From: Bacteroidota bacterium
GTDB lineage: Bacteria > Bacteroidota > Bacteroidia > 2-12-FULL-35-15
Length of the DNA: 64,000 bases
Assembly: GCA_947479085.1 (NCBI GenBank)
Contig: CANJYB010000001.1
Location: 248,001-312,000 of the forward strand
Direction: 5' to 3'
The notes below the pieces were generated by a model. It was not told the origin of the DNA. It ran no database searches and saw nothing but the letters and a program-made list of their open reading frames with translations. Within the stretch, counting starts at the first letter, position 1. Every line of letters begins with the position of its first letter. This document shows positions 40,994 through 50,161 of this stretch, in pieces. The position numbers and the translations under genes were made by a program.

Positions 40994-42496
40994 CTATCTG
41001 GTAATAGTAACCTGTTTAACTATTTTTTTATTATCCGAAACAATACTTACAAAATATAACCCTGCAGTATAATTACTCAAATCAATAACAGAACGGGAAG
41101 AAGAAAATTCCTTTTCCATTAGTTGTTCTCCTACAATATTAAAAACTGTAACCACTTTTTTATCTGCATTTCCTGCACTTATTTCAAACATACCTGTAGC
41201 AGAAGGATTAGGATAAATACTTATACCACTTGTGTTCAAATCGGCAATACCAACAGTAGCAATGTTAACAGTTTGTGAATTTGTACTCGAATTGCAACTA
41301 TTTGTGGCAGTTAGCACTACCGTAAAGTTTCCATTCGAAGTATATGTATGGGTAGGGTTTGGTGAAGTATCAAGAGGGGACCCATCTCCAAAATTCCATG
41401 AATAGCTGGTTGCATCCGCAGAAGTATTGATAAACGAAATCACTGGTGAATTGGTAGCATCAATGGTATAATTAGAAATTGCAGTTCCTGTAACCGTTAC
41501 CACCACCTGTTTGGTATCAACGCATGAAGTGAAAAAGCCACCAAGTGTAACTAATGTAACGGTATCTGTACCCGGAGAAGCATAGGTGTATGAAGGAACA
41601 TCATGCACCCATTGAATCGGTGAACCATCACCCAAACTCCACAAATAAGTAGAATCAGGTGTTAGTCCCCATTGATAATTAAAGGCATAGTAACTGTACA
41701 TTGAGTTTTCAATTATATCAACCGGGCCTGTTGTATTAGTTAAAGATATGGCCTGTCCAACACAAACAGGATTTGGAGTTACGGTAAAATCAGTAGCCAG
41801 GTTATAAGTAATCACCGGGGCAATAATAGCTTCAAAAGCTTCTCCATTCGTTCCTCCAGCCAATGCATAAAGAGAATCGGCACGAACCCATCCACCTAAT
41901 ATCGGCACATTCAGGTAAGCCAGGTTTTCAGAATAGGTTAATACCGTTGCATCATTAGTTACAATGGCAATGGTATCACTTGGGCTGTTATTTCTAATTG
42001 CAACTGCATAATTACCCGTAACCGCCTGCGGAGTTATAAACATAGCTGTTCTGAAAGTAAATGATGTATCCATCTGAATTGGTTTTGTTGCAATTACAGT
42101 GGTAGGTCTACCAAAAGCATCAGCATTCATCAATACAGCTGTTGCATTTACCGTTTGATTTGGATTCATAGCATCCACCACCCCTCCAAAAAACGAAATT
42201 CCATGCACCGTAATACCACCGGTATTGTAAAAACTTTGAGAATAACCTGTTAATGTTGCAGCTCCTGCATACATAAATTCAGGACCGTAAGTACTTGTTC
42301 CCAAGGCTTCTTCCTTTAATAAAGTGTAAAGAATAGTATCGTTTCCACATGACATGTTTTTTTCCTGCGAATGACGGTGAGGCGTTTTTACAGGAACAGA
42401 CACATGTTTACCCCTGTTCGACAAAACACCATTTTGAGCGAAAAGGGTTGCACCCATTGTTAAAACAACGGAAGTAGTTAGTAAAAGTTTTTTCAT
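40994..42496 (-). CDS. Secreted PKD-domain protein with T9SS type A sorting domain
   Basis: Signal peptide; SYSWNFGDGSPLDTSPNPTHTYTSNGNFTVVLTATN; C-terminal YPNPSATGMFEIS...KKIVKQVTITR. Confidence 0.87.
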   Translation of the reverse strand: MKKLLLTTSVVLTMGATLFAQNGVLSNRGKHVSVPVKTPHRHSQEKNMSCGNDTILYTLLKEEALGTSTYGPEFMYAGAATLTGYSQSFYNTGGITVHGISFFGGVVDAMNPNQTVNATAVLMNADAFGRPTTVIATKPIQMDTSFTFRTAMFITPQAVTGNYAVAIRNNSPSDTIAIVTNDATVLTYSENLAYLNVPILGGWVRADSLYALAGGTNGEAFEAIIAPVITYNLATDFTVTPNPVCVGQAISLTNTTGPVDIIENSMYSYYAFNYQWGLTPDSTYLWSLGDGSPIQWVHDVPSYTYASPGTDTVTLVTLGGFFTSCVDTKQVVVTVTGTAISNYTIDATNSPVISFINTSADATSYSWNFGDGSPLDTSPNPTHTYTSNGNFTVVLTATNSCNSSTNSQTVNIATVGIADLNTSGISIYPNPSATGMFEISAGNADKKVVTVFNIVGEQLMEKEFSSSRSVIDLSNYTAGLYFVSIVSDNKKIVKQVTITR

Positions 42497-42874
42497 TTAT
42501 TATTGATTTAAGTTAGTACTGTTTTTTTTCGATGGCAAAATTAGCATTTAAAGGAGAAAAGATGCTTTCAAATGAAAATTCTCTTTTTTGAAATTCTCAA
42601 ATATCTGATTCTTATTTACCATAACTATTGAAAATTTAAAAACTATTTACTTTCCTGGGCGATTGTGTTCATGTATTAAAAATAGACCTTTATTATTATA
42701 AACATATCATTCGTCAATAAATATTTTCCATTTATGAACCATTGTTTTAAAAAAAAGCATAATTTTAGTGCAACCATTTTTGTATTCCTAACATCATTAT
42801 ATATAGAAATCTTTTTTTAGCTTAAAGAAAATATAGTTCTTGAGTAGTCATTTAAACTTTAAATTAAATAGTAT

Positions 42875-43186
42875 ATGAAGAAAGTAATTTCTTTATTTGT
42901 TTTGTTCCTAATGTTTTCAATAATTTCCAAAGGACAAACAAACACAGATAACACAGCAAAAAACACCACTAACATAGAAGGGACCTACCAGATTCAGGTA
43001 GTTAATTCCCGAAACCATCCTTACATTCCTTACAATCTTAATCAACTGGTACTCGATAACAGAGATGCCACACAGGTAAAATACGTCACTTTGGGTGCCG
43101 AAGTCCGTATTATGGTTTTACCGTTATCTGAAATAAACAAACCTGATTTTAAACCATTAAAACAAATAGCTCATGTGGCAAAATAA
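42875..43186 (+). CDS. Small secreted hypothetical protein
   Basis: Signal peptide (MKKVISLFVLFLMFSIISKGQ) and 103 aa; just upstream of the giant repeat protein. Confidence 0.65.
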   Translation: MKKVISLFVLFLMFSIISKGQTNTDNTAKNTTNIEGTYQIQVVNSRNHPYIPYNLNQLVLDNRDATQVKYVTLGAEVRIMVLPLSEINKPDFKPLKQIAHVAK

Positions 43187-43197
43187 TTTTGTTTTAG

Positions 43198-46100
43198 TTG
43201 AATAATGTTAATTGTAATTGTATGAAAAAAATAATTCTTTTTCTTTCCTTAATGGTTTTCAATTATGCATTTGGTCAGGCTCCGCCTAATGATAATTGTA
43301 TTACGCCACAGGTAATCGTAATTCCTGTAGCTGGAAACATCTGTATCAATTCAACTAATATTAACGCTACTAGCGATGGTTTTTTAAACACTTGCGATAC
43401 TGGTGTTCCAGGTGATGAAGTCTGGTTTGCATTTGTTGCCACCGGCACTCAGAACACAGTTACCATTACTCCCAATGGAGCGACTCCGGCTCAACAGGTG
43501 GTTGTTTCTATGCAAAATACTAATTGTGCATCGGGTTCATATAACGTTTGTAATGCAAGTGCAACTAATGGAGGGGTGGCAACCGTTACTTATAGCTATA
43601 CTCCCGGCTCCCAGATTTTATTTTCTGTTGAAACCAATGGTGCAGATGGAACATTCCAGGTATGTGTTACCTCGGTTACTCCTCCTCCAGTTCCGGGAGG
43701 TTCCTGTTCAACCGCTTCCAGCCTTTGTAATATGAATAATTTTACCTTAAATCCTTTACCGTCCAATTCAACTGCACTTTTACCTTCCTGCTTTTTGGTT
43801 AATCTTCAGCAGCCTGTTTTTTATCAGTTCACAGTAGGTGTTACCGGAACCTGTGCATGGTCTGCCACTCCGCTTGGCGCTGTAGAGTATGACTGGGCAA
43901 TGTATAATATCACTGCCGGTTGCCCTGGTAGCGAAGTAGCCTGTAATTACGATTATGATTTTGGCGTTGGCGACCCTATTGGAATGTCTCCTGGTTCACC
44001 TACCATTTGTCCTACCAGTTCACTCTCGTTTTCCGCTTTGGATGAAATGTGTCCTTCCATTACAGTCACTGCCGGAAACACTTACCTTATAGTGATAGAT
44101 AATTTCGATGCCAATAATATAGGGTTCAATTTTTCTTGGGCTGGCAGTACTTTTCAAATGTCCAGCTCTGCATTTACTGTAAATCCGACCAACGCCTGCA
44201 ATTCAGCTGTTGCTAATTTTGTGAATAATAGTTTACCTGTTGCTGCTGCATCTTCATGGAATTTCGGAGATGGAACTACATCAGTTCTTCACAATCCCCC
44301 TGCTCATAATTATCCAACACCGGGCACCTATTTAATTTCTCTCACAACTACTGCAGCCAATGGTTGTGTCAATATTTCCTCAGGAAGTGTTACGGTAAAT
44401 GCAACACCAACCATGAATCAACCACCTAATATAGCTGTTTGTGCAGGTACCAATATCCCGATAAGCAATTTTGTTAGTAACCCTACAGGTGCCACTTTTG
44501 CTTGGACTAATTCAAATCCAGCCATTGGTCTTGCTGCTAATGGTAACGGAAATACTCCTGCTTTTATTGCGGTAAATAATACTACTGCTACTATTGTTTC
44601 CACCATCACTGTCACTCCAACCGAGAATGGTTGTGCAGGAACACCTGTTAATTATACCATAACCGTAACTCCCGCTCCTACAGTGGCGAATGCCGGTCCG
44701 GCACAGAACGTATGTGCTACCAATGCTACCATGGCTGCCAATGTAGCAACAGTAGGAACTGGACTATGGACATTGGTTAGCGGGGCAGGAACCATTACTT
44801 CTCCTAATTCGCCAACAACCGGAATTACAGCATTAGGGGCAGGGGCAAATGTTTTTCAATGGACCATAACTAATCCTCCCTGCGCTTCCTCTTCCAGCCA
44901 GGTAACCATTACTTCCAGTAATACCACAACTGTGGCAGCTGCCGGACCTAATCAGACCGTCTGTGGCAACACTGCTACATTAGCAGGAAATGTAGCTGTG
45001 ATAGGAACTGGCACCTGGACCTTGGTAAGCGGAGCAGGAACCATCACTTCACCTAATTCAGAATCATCAGGAATAACAGGTCTTGGTGTTGGTGCCAATA
45101 TTTTTGAATGGACCATTGCAAATCCACCCTGTGCGCCAACTACCAGTCAAGTTACTATAACCAGCGGGGCTGTTCCTACTGTTGCCAATGCAGGTACCAA
45201 TCAGACCGTATGCGGAACAACTGCCACTATGGCGGCAAACACAGCATCTGCAGGCGTAGGCACCTGGACCTTGGTTTCGGGATCAGGAAATATCTCTTTA
45301 CCAAATTCAGAAATAACAACCATTACCGGTCTTGGGCCGGGAGCCAATGTATTTCAATGGACCATAGACCTTTTACCCTGCCCGAATACTTCCAGTCAGG
45401 TAACCATCACTTCAGTTGCGGTTCCAACGGTGGCTGTTGCCGGACCTGACCAGACGATATGCGGAACTACCGCAACTCTTGTCGGAACGGCAGCAACAAT
45501 TGGAACAGGAATATGGACCGTTGTAAGCGGGTCGGGAACTATTACAACTCCATCTTCTGAAACATCGGGAATCACAGCATTGGGAGCAGGTGTTAATGTT
45601 TTTGACTGGACCATAAGTAATGCACCATGTCCTTCTACCTCCGACCAGGTAACAATTACAGCAGGGGCACCTCCTACAGTTTCTAATGCAGGACCTAACC
45701 AAACCGTTTGCGGAACTACAGCAACACTTGCAGGAAACCCTGCAGTTACAGGGACAGGCACCTGGACCTTAGTAAGTGGAAGCGGAACCATTACCAATCC
45801 TGTACTTGAGAATTCAGGAGTTACAGGTCTGGGAGTAGGAGCTAATGTATTTCAATGGGAGATAGATAATTTACCATGTCCACCTTCTACCAGCCAGGTA
45901 ACCATTACCAGTGTCCCAGTCCCAACAGTTGCTGTAGCCGGACCAGATCAGACAGTATGTGCCACTGCAGCCACACTTGCAGGAAATATTGCAGCCATAG
46001 GTTCAGGTTTATGGACATTGGTAAGCGGGGCAGGAACTATAACCACTCCTTCTTCAGAATCATCAGGAATAACCGCTCTTGGAATAGGAGCTAACGTTTT

Positions 46101-48681
46101 TGATTGGACTATAGCTAATGCTCCATGTCCTTCCACTTCCGACCAAATAACCATTACGGGAGGGAATCCTTCAACTGTTGCCAATGCCGGACCGAACCAG
46201 ACCGTTTGCGGAACCACAGCTACTTTAGCAGGAAATGCTCCTGCAGCAGGAGCAGGCAACTGGACATTGGTTTCCGGTGCAGGTACCATTACTAATCCTT
46301 CTCTTCCCAATTCGGGATTGACAAGTTTAGGATTTGGCGCAAACGTGTTTCAATGGGAAATAGATAATTTACCTTGCCCTCCTTCCACCAGCCAGGTAAC
46401 CATTACTGCTGTTAATGTTCCTACGGTATCGGTAGCAGGACCAAACCAAAATATCTGTGGAACAACGGCTAATCTTGCAGGAAACCTGGTAACTACAGGA
46501 ACTGGCCTTTGGACTTTAGTGAGTGGAAGTGGAACTATTACAATTCCTTCTTCTGAATCATCTGGAATCACTGGCCTTGCTGCTGGTGCAAATACATTCG
46601 ACTGGACCATATCAAATGCTCCTTGTCCATCTTCTTCCTCACAAGTTACCATTAATGTTGGTTTAATTCCTACGGTGGCAGCAGCTGGTCCGAATCAAAC
46701 CGTATGTGGCACATCGGCTACATTGGCAGGTAACCAGGCTACTTCAGGAACGGGTACCTGGTCATTAATAAGTGGTGCTGGAACAATCACAAATACAGCT
46801 TTAGAAAATTCAACTGTAACAGCTCTGGGGCCGGGTGCCAATGTTTTTCAGTGGCAAATAGATTTATTACCTTGCCCTGCCACAACCAGTCAGGTTACTA
46901 TTACTTCTGTGGCTATACCTACAGTTGCAGCAGCAGGTCCTAACCAAACAGTATGCGGAACTACAGCCACACTTGCCGGAAATACGGCAACAGTAGGGAC
47001 AGGTTTATGGACATTAATTTCAGGTAGTGGAACTATTACCACTCCTTCTTCTGAAACATCCGGAATTACGGGTTTGGGAGCAGGCCCAAATGTTTTTGAA
47101 TGGACCATTTCAAATCCTCCCTGTCCTTTCACTTCCAGCCAGGTAACCATTACAGGTGTTGCAGTGCCTACTGTAGCAGCAGCAGGCCCTAACCAGACAG
47201 TATGTGGTACTAATGCCACTCTTGCAGGAAACACACCGGCAGTGGGCACCGGAGCTTGGACTGTTATCAGCGGAGCAGGAACATTTACAAACAATACTTC
47301 TGCAACATCGGCAGTTACAGCTTTAGGTGCAGGTGCCAACGTTTTTGAATGGACCATCTCTAACGGTATTTGTCCTTCTACCTCCAGCCAGGTAACCATT
47401 ACAAGTGTTACACCTCCAACTGTTTCTGTTGCTGGCCCAAATCAAACCATTTGTGCCACCACTTGTACCTTGGCTGCAAATGCAGCTACTTCTGGTACCG
47501 GAGCTTGGACAGTTATAAGTGGTTCGGGTATTATTACTACCCCGTCTTCACCAACATCAGGGGTTACCGGCTTAACTCCCGGAACAGATGTTTTTGAATG
47601 GACCATTTCAAATGCTCCTTGTCCTGCAAGTTCGAGCCAGGTAACAATAAATGTGGGGACTCCTACTACTGTTGCCAATGCAGGTATTAACCAAACAATT
47701 TGCGGAACTACCACTACACTGGCAGGTAATATAGCATTGGTGGGAACAGGTACCTGGAGTTTAATAAGTGGCAATGGAATAATTGCCAATCCATCTTCCC
47801 CTAATTCAACAGTTACCGGCTTAAGTACGGGGGCCAATGTTTTTCAATGGTCCATAAGCAGTGCAACCTGTCCGCCTTCTACCAGCCAGGTAACTATTAA
47901 TGCAACTCCCGTTCCGGCTGTCCCTGTAGTTATTTCCCCGATAAATTATTGCCAGTTTGAATTCGCTGGTCCGCTTTCAGCAACAGGAAGTAATATACTC
48001 TGGTACACTTCTGCTACCGGTGGAGTAGGTGATCCGAATGCACCATTCCCTTCTACTTCAACTGCAGGCACAACAGATTATTATGTATCGCAAACCATTA
48101 ACGGATGCGAAGGACCGAGAACTTTTATTTCTGTAATTGTTTCCCCTTTGCCAATTGCCAGTTTCTTTGCACCAGCCACTACCAGTATCGAAAACCCGGT
48201 GGTACAGTTTACTGACCATTCGTTTGGGGCCACTTCCTGGTTATGGAGTTTTGGTGACCCGGCTTCTCCTTCAACCAATACCAGCATTTTGAGGAATCCG
48301 AACCATACCTACAGTGCCGTGGGTAATTATTGTATTAACCTTACGGTTTCAAACGGTCTTTGTATTGATAGTACCACGCTTTGCCTGATAATTAATCCTC
48401 TGTTTACGTTCTATATTCCTAATGCATTTTCACCTAATGGAGATGGAATAAACGATGAGTTTTTTGGTAAAGGGGAGAACATTAAGGATTTTGAAATGAC
48501 CATTTACGACCGATGGGGTAATTTACTTTTTTATGGAGATGACATCACTAAACATTGGCGGGGACTGGTGAATGGAGGAAATGAAATTGCACAGCAGGAT
48601 GTATATGTTTATGTTGTAAAAATTAAAGACAACATGAATGAAGAACATAAATACATTGGTAGTGTATCTTTAGTGAAATAA
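43198..48681 (+). CDS. Giant secreted repeat protein with PKD domains and T9SS type B (gliding-motility-associated) C-terminal domain
   Basis: C-terminal FYIPNAFSPNGDGINDEFFGKGENIKDFEMTIYDRWGNLLF; PKD WNFGDGT; internal 83-aa repeats. Confidence 0.92.
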   Translation: MNNVNCNCMKKIILFLSLMVFNYAFGQAPPNDNCITPQVIVIPVAGNICINSTNINATSDGFLNTCDTGVPGDEVWFAFVATGTQNTVTITPNGATPAQQVVVSMQNTNCASGSYNVCNASATNGGVATVTYSYTPGSQILFSVETNGADGTFQVCVTSVTPPPVPGGSCSTASSLCNMNNFTLNPLPSNSTALLPSCFLVNLQQPVFYQFTVGVTGTCAWSATPLGAVEYDWAMYNITAGCPGSEVACNYDYDFGVGDPIGMSPGSPTICPTSSLSFSALDEMCPSITVTAGNTYLIVIDNFDANNIGFNFSWAGSTFQMSSSAFTVNPTNACNSAVANFVNNSLPVAAASSWNFGDGTTSVLHNPPAHNYPTPGTYLISLTTTAANGCVNISSGSVTVNATPTMNQPPNIAVCAGTNIPISNFVSNPTGATFAWTNSNPAIGLAANGNGNTPAFIAVNNTTATIVSTITVTPTENGCAGTPVNYTITVTPAPTVANAGPAQNVCATNATMAANVATVGTGLWTLVSGAGTITSPNSPTTGITALGAGANVFQWTITNPPCASSSSQVTITSSNTTTVAAAGPNQTVCGNTATLAGNVAVIGTGTWTLVSGAGTITSPNSESSGITGLGVGANIFEWTIANPPCAPTTSQVTITSGAVPTVANAGTNQTVCGTTATMAANTASAGVGTWTLVSGSGNISLPNSEITTITGLGPGANVFQWTIDLLPCPNTSSQVTITSVAVPTVAVAGPDQTICGTTATLVGTAATIGTGIWTVVSGSGTITTPSSETSGITALGAGVNVFDWTISNAPCPSTSDQVTITAGAPPTVSNAGPNQTVCGTTATLAGNPAVTGTGTWTLVSGSGTITNPVLENSGVTGLGVGANVFQWEIDNLPCPPSTSQVTITSVPVPTVAVAGPDQTVCATAATLAGNIAAIGSGLWTLVSGAGTITTPSSESSGITALGIGANVFDWTIANAPCPSTSDQITITGGNPSTVANAGPNQTVCGTTATLAGNAPAAGAGNWTLVSGAGTITNPSLPNSGLTSLGFGANVFQWEIDNLPCPPSTSQVTITAVNVPTVSVAGPNQNICGTTANLAGNLVTTGTGLWTLVSGSGTITIPSSESSGITGLAAGANTFDWTISNAPCPSSSSQVTINVGLIPTVAAAGPNQTVCGTSATLAGNQATSGTGTWSLISGAGTITNTALENSTVTALGPGANVFQWQIDLLPCPATTSQVTITSVAIPTVAAAGPNQTVCGTTATLAGNTATVGTGLWTLISGSGTITTPSSETSGITGLGAGPNVFEWTISNPPCPFTSSQVTITGVAVPTVAAAGPNQTVCGTNATLAGNTPAVGTGAWTVISGAGTFTNNTSATSAVTALGAGANVFEWTISNGICPSTSSQVTITSVTPPTVSVAGPNQTICATTCTLAANAATSGTGAWTVISGSGIITTPSSPTSGVTGLTPGTDVFEWTISNAPCPASSSQVTINVGTPTTVANAGINQTICGTTTTLAGNIALVGTGTWSLISGNGIIANPSSPNSTVTGLSTGANVFQWSISSATCPPSTSQVTINATPVPAVPVVISPINYCQFEFAGPLSATGSNILWYTSATGGVGDPNAPFPSTSTAGTTDYYVSQTINGCEGPRTFISVIVSPLPIASFFAPATTSIENPVVQFTDHSFGATSWLWSFGDPASPSTNTSILRNPNHTYSAVGNYCINLTVSNGLCIDSTTLCLIINPLFTFYIPNAFSPNGDGINDEFFGKGENIKDFEMTIYDRWGNLLFYGDDITKHWRGLVNGGNEIAQQDVYVYVVKIKDNMNEEHKYIGSVSLVK
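44677..47913 (+). repeat. 13 in-frame tandem repeats of 249 bp (83 aa), consensus PTVAxAGPNQTVCGTTATLAGNxAxxGTGxWTLVSGxGTITxPSSExSGITGLGxGANVFxWTIxNxPCPxxSSQVTITxxxx
   Basis: Units enumerated from the translation; span equals exactly 13 x 249 nt. Confidence 0.95.
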
Positions 48682-48748
48682 AAAAACACCCCTCTCTATC
48701 TCTACCCAAAGGGGAGAAGAAATAGTTAATTAAATATGGGAAAGTAAT

Positions 48749-48781
48749 ACCCCTGTCAGGGTTCAAAACCCTGACAGGGGT
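48749..48781. repeat. Perfect 15-bp hairpin ACCCCTGTCAGGGTT-CAA-AACCCTGACAGGGGT
   Basis: Exact inverted repeat; intergenic, between convergent genes. Confidence 0.85.
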
Positions 48782-48830
48782 TATTTCTATGAAACAAAAA
48801 ACTCTATTTGCTTAACCATCTTTCTACGAA

Positions 48831-48924
48831 GCGCTGCGTGAGGGATTGCAGCGCAAATCCTTTTTTGATTTTTCATCAAAAAAGATTGAAGCGGAAAGCC
48901 CGACCCCCGATTCTTCATCGGGGG
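48831..48924. other. Structured intergenic element with three nested or adjacent stems, possible flavo-1-like RNA or interspersed repeat
   Basis: GCGCTGC/GCAGCGC, CTTTTTTGAT/ATCAAAAAAG and CCCCCGAT/ATCGGGGG stems separated by GAGGGATT and GAAGCGGAAAGCCCGA segments. Confidence 0.55.
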
Positions 48925-49062
48925 GCACGCCCTAAAAAAAGTAGAAAGTATTAAGTAAGAAGTATTAAGTAGAAAGCAATAAGTCTTAAGGATGACATAC
49001 TATGTAAGAAATAAATGTATTATGAACTGTGTACTTAATACTTAGTACTCAAGACTAAATAC

Positions 49063-50046
49063 TTATTTCGCAACATACATCAATTCCTTCACCGCTTTCA
49101 CCACACGCGCAATATTAGGCAATGAAGCTTCAATCAAAGTAGGAGCGTAAGGCAATGGAACATCAGCAGCTGTAACACGAAGTATAGGTGCGTCCAGGTA
49201 ATCAAATGCATCTTTCTGAACTTTAAAGCTAAGTTCGGAAGAGATGGAAGCCAATGGCCATGCTTCTTCCACAATAACCAGGCGATTTGTTTTCTTTACC
49301 GAATTAATAACGGTTGCATAATCAATAGGGCGAACGGTACGTAAATCAATCACTTCGGCACTGATACCTTCTTTTTCCAGTTCAGCGGCAGCACCCAATG
49401 CCTGTTTCATTATTTTTCCGAAAGAAACAATGGTAACATCTTTTCCTTCGCGTTTAATATCCGCAACACCAATAGGGATAATGTATTCCCCGTCAGGCAC
49501 CTCTCCTTTATCACCATACATCTGCTCGCTTTCCATAAATATTACAGGGTCGTTATCGCGTATAGACGCTTTCAAAAGCCCCTTCGCATCAGCAGGATTA
49601 CTAGGAACCACCACCTTTAATCCGGGACAGTTGGCATACCAGTTTTCAAACGCTTGTGAATGCTGAGAACTCAACATACCTGCAGAAGCAGTAGGGCCAC
49701 GAAATACCATAGGGCAGCTGAATTGTCCGCCACTCATGCTCATCATTTTTGCTGCACTATTTATTATCTGGTCGATGGCAACCAATGAAAAGTTAAAAGT
49801 CATAAACTCTACAATGGGGCGCAAGCCGTTCATGGCAGCACCTACGGCAATACCTGCAAAACCAAGTTCTGCAATAGGAGTATCTATAATTCTTTTTTCG
49901 CCAAACTCGGCAAGCATTCCTTTACTCACTTTATAAGCACCGTTATATTCGGCAACTTCTTCGCCAATCAGAAATATTTTTTCATCTCTTCGCATTTCTT
50001 CATTTAATGCTTCGCGCAATGCTTCTCTGAATTCAAGTGTCCTCAT
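49063..50046 (-). CDS. pdhB: Pyruvate (2-oxoacid) dehydrogenase E1 component, beta subunit
   Basis: REALREALNEEMRRDEKIFLIGEEVAEYNGAYKVSKGM, DTPIAELGFAGIAVGAAM, VIVEEAWPLASISSE. Confidence 0.93.
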   Translation of the reverse strand: MRTLEFREALREALNEEMRRDEKIFLIGEEVAEYNGAYKVSKGMLAEFGEKRIIDTPIAELGFAGIAVGAAMNGLRPIVEFMTFNFSLVAIDQIINSAAKMMSMSGGQFSCPMVFRGPTASAGMLSSQHSQAFENWYANCPGLKVVVPSNPADAKGLLKASIRDNDPVIFMESEQMYGDKGEVPDGEYIIPIGVADIKREGKDVTIVSFGKIMKQALGAAAELEKEGISAEVIDLRTVRPIDYATVINSVKKTNRLVIVEEAWPLASISSELSFKVQKDAFDYLDAPILRVTAADVPLPYAPTLIEASLPNIARVVKAVKELMYVAK

Positions 50047-50161
50047 TATTTTTTTATTTTTTTTTGAAATGCAAATGTAAAGTTTTTTTCTATACGGAGA
50101 TTTTTTTCAACACAGAGAGCACGGAGAAGGAAAAGAGTTTCACAGAGAAGAAAATAGTTGG

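Noticed and set aside
45396-47837. Several 96-169-aa antisense ORFs inside the giant T9SS protein gene
   Set aside because: Antisense of a repetitive, stop-poor coding region; they repeat with the same 249-bp period and have no independent support.
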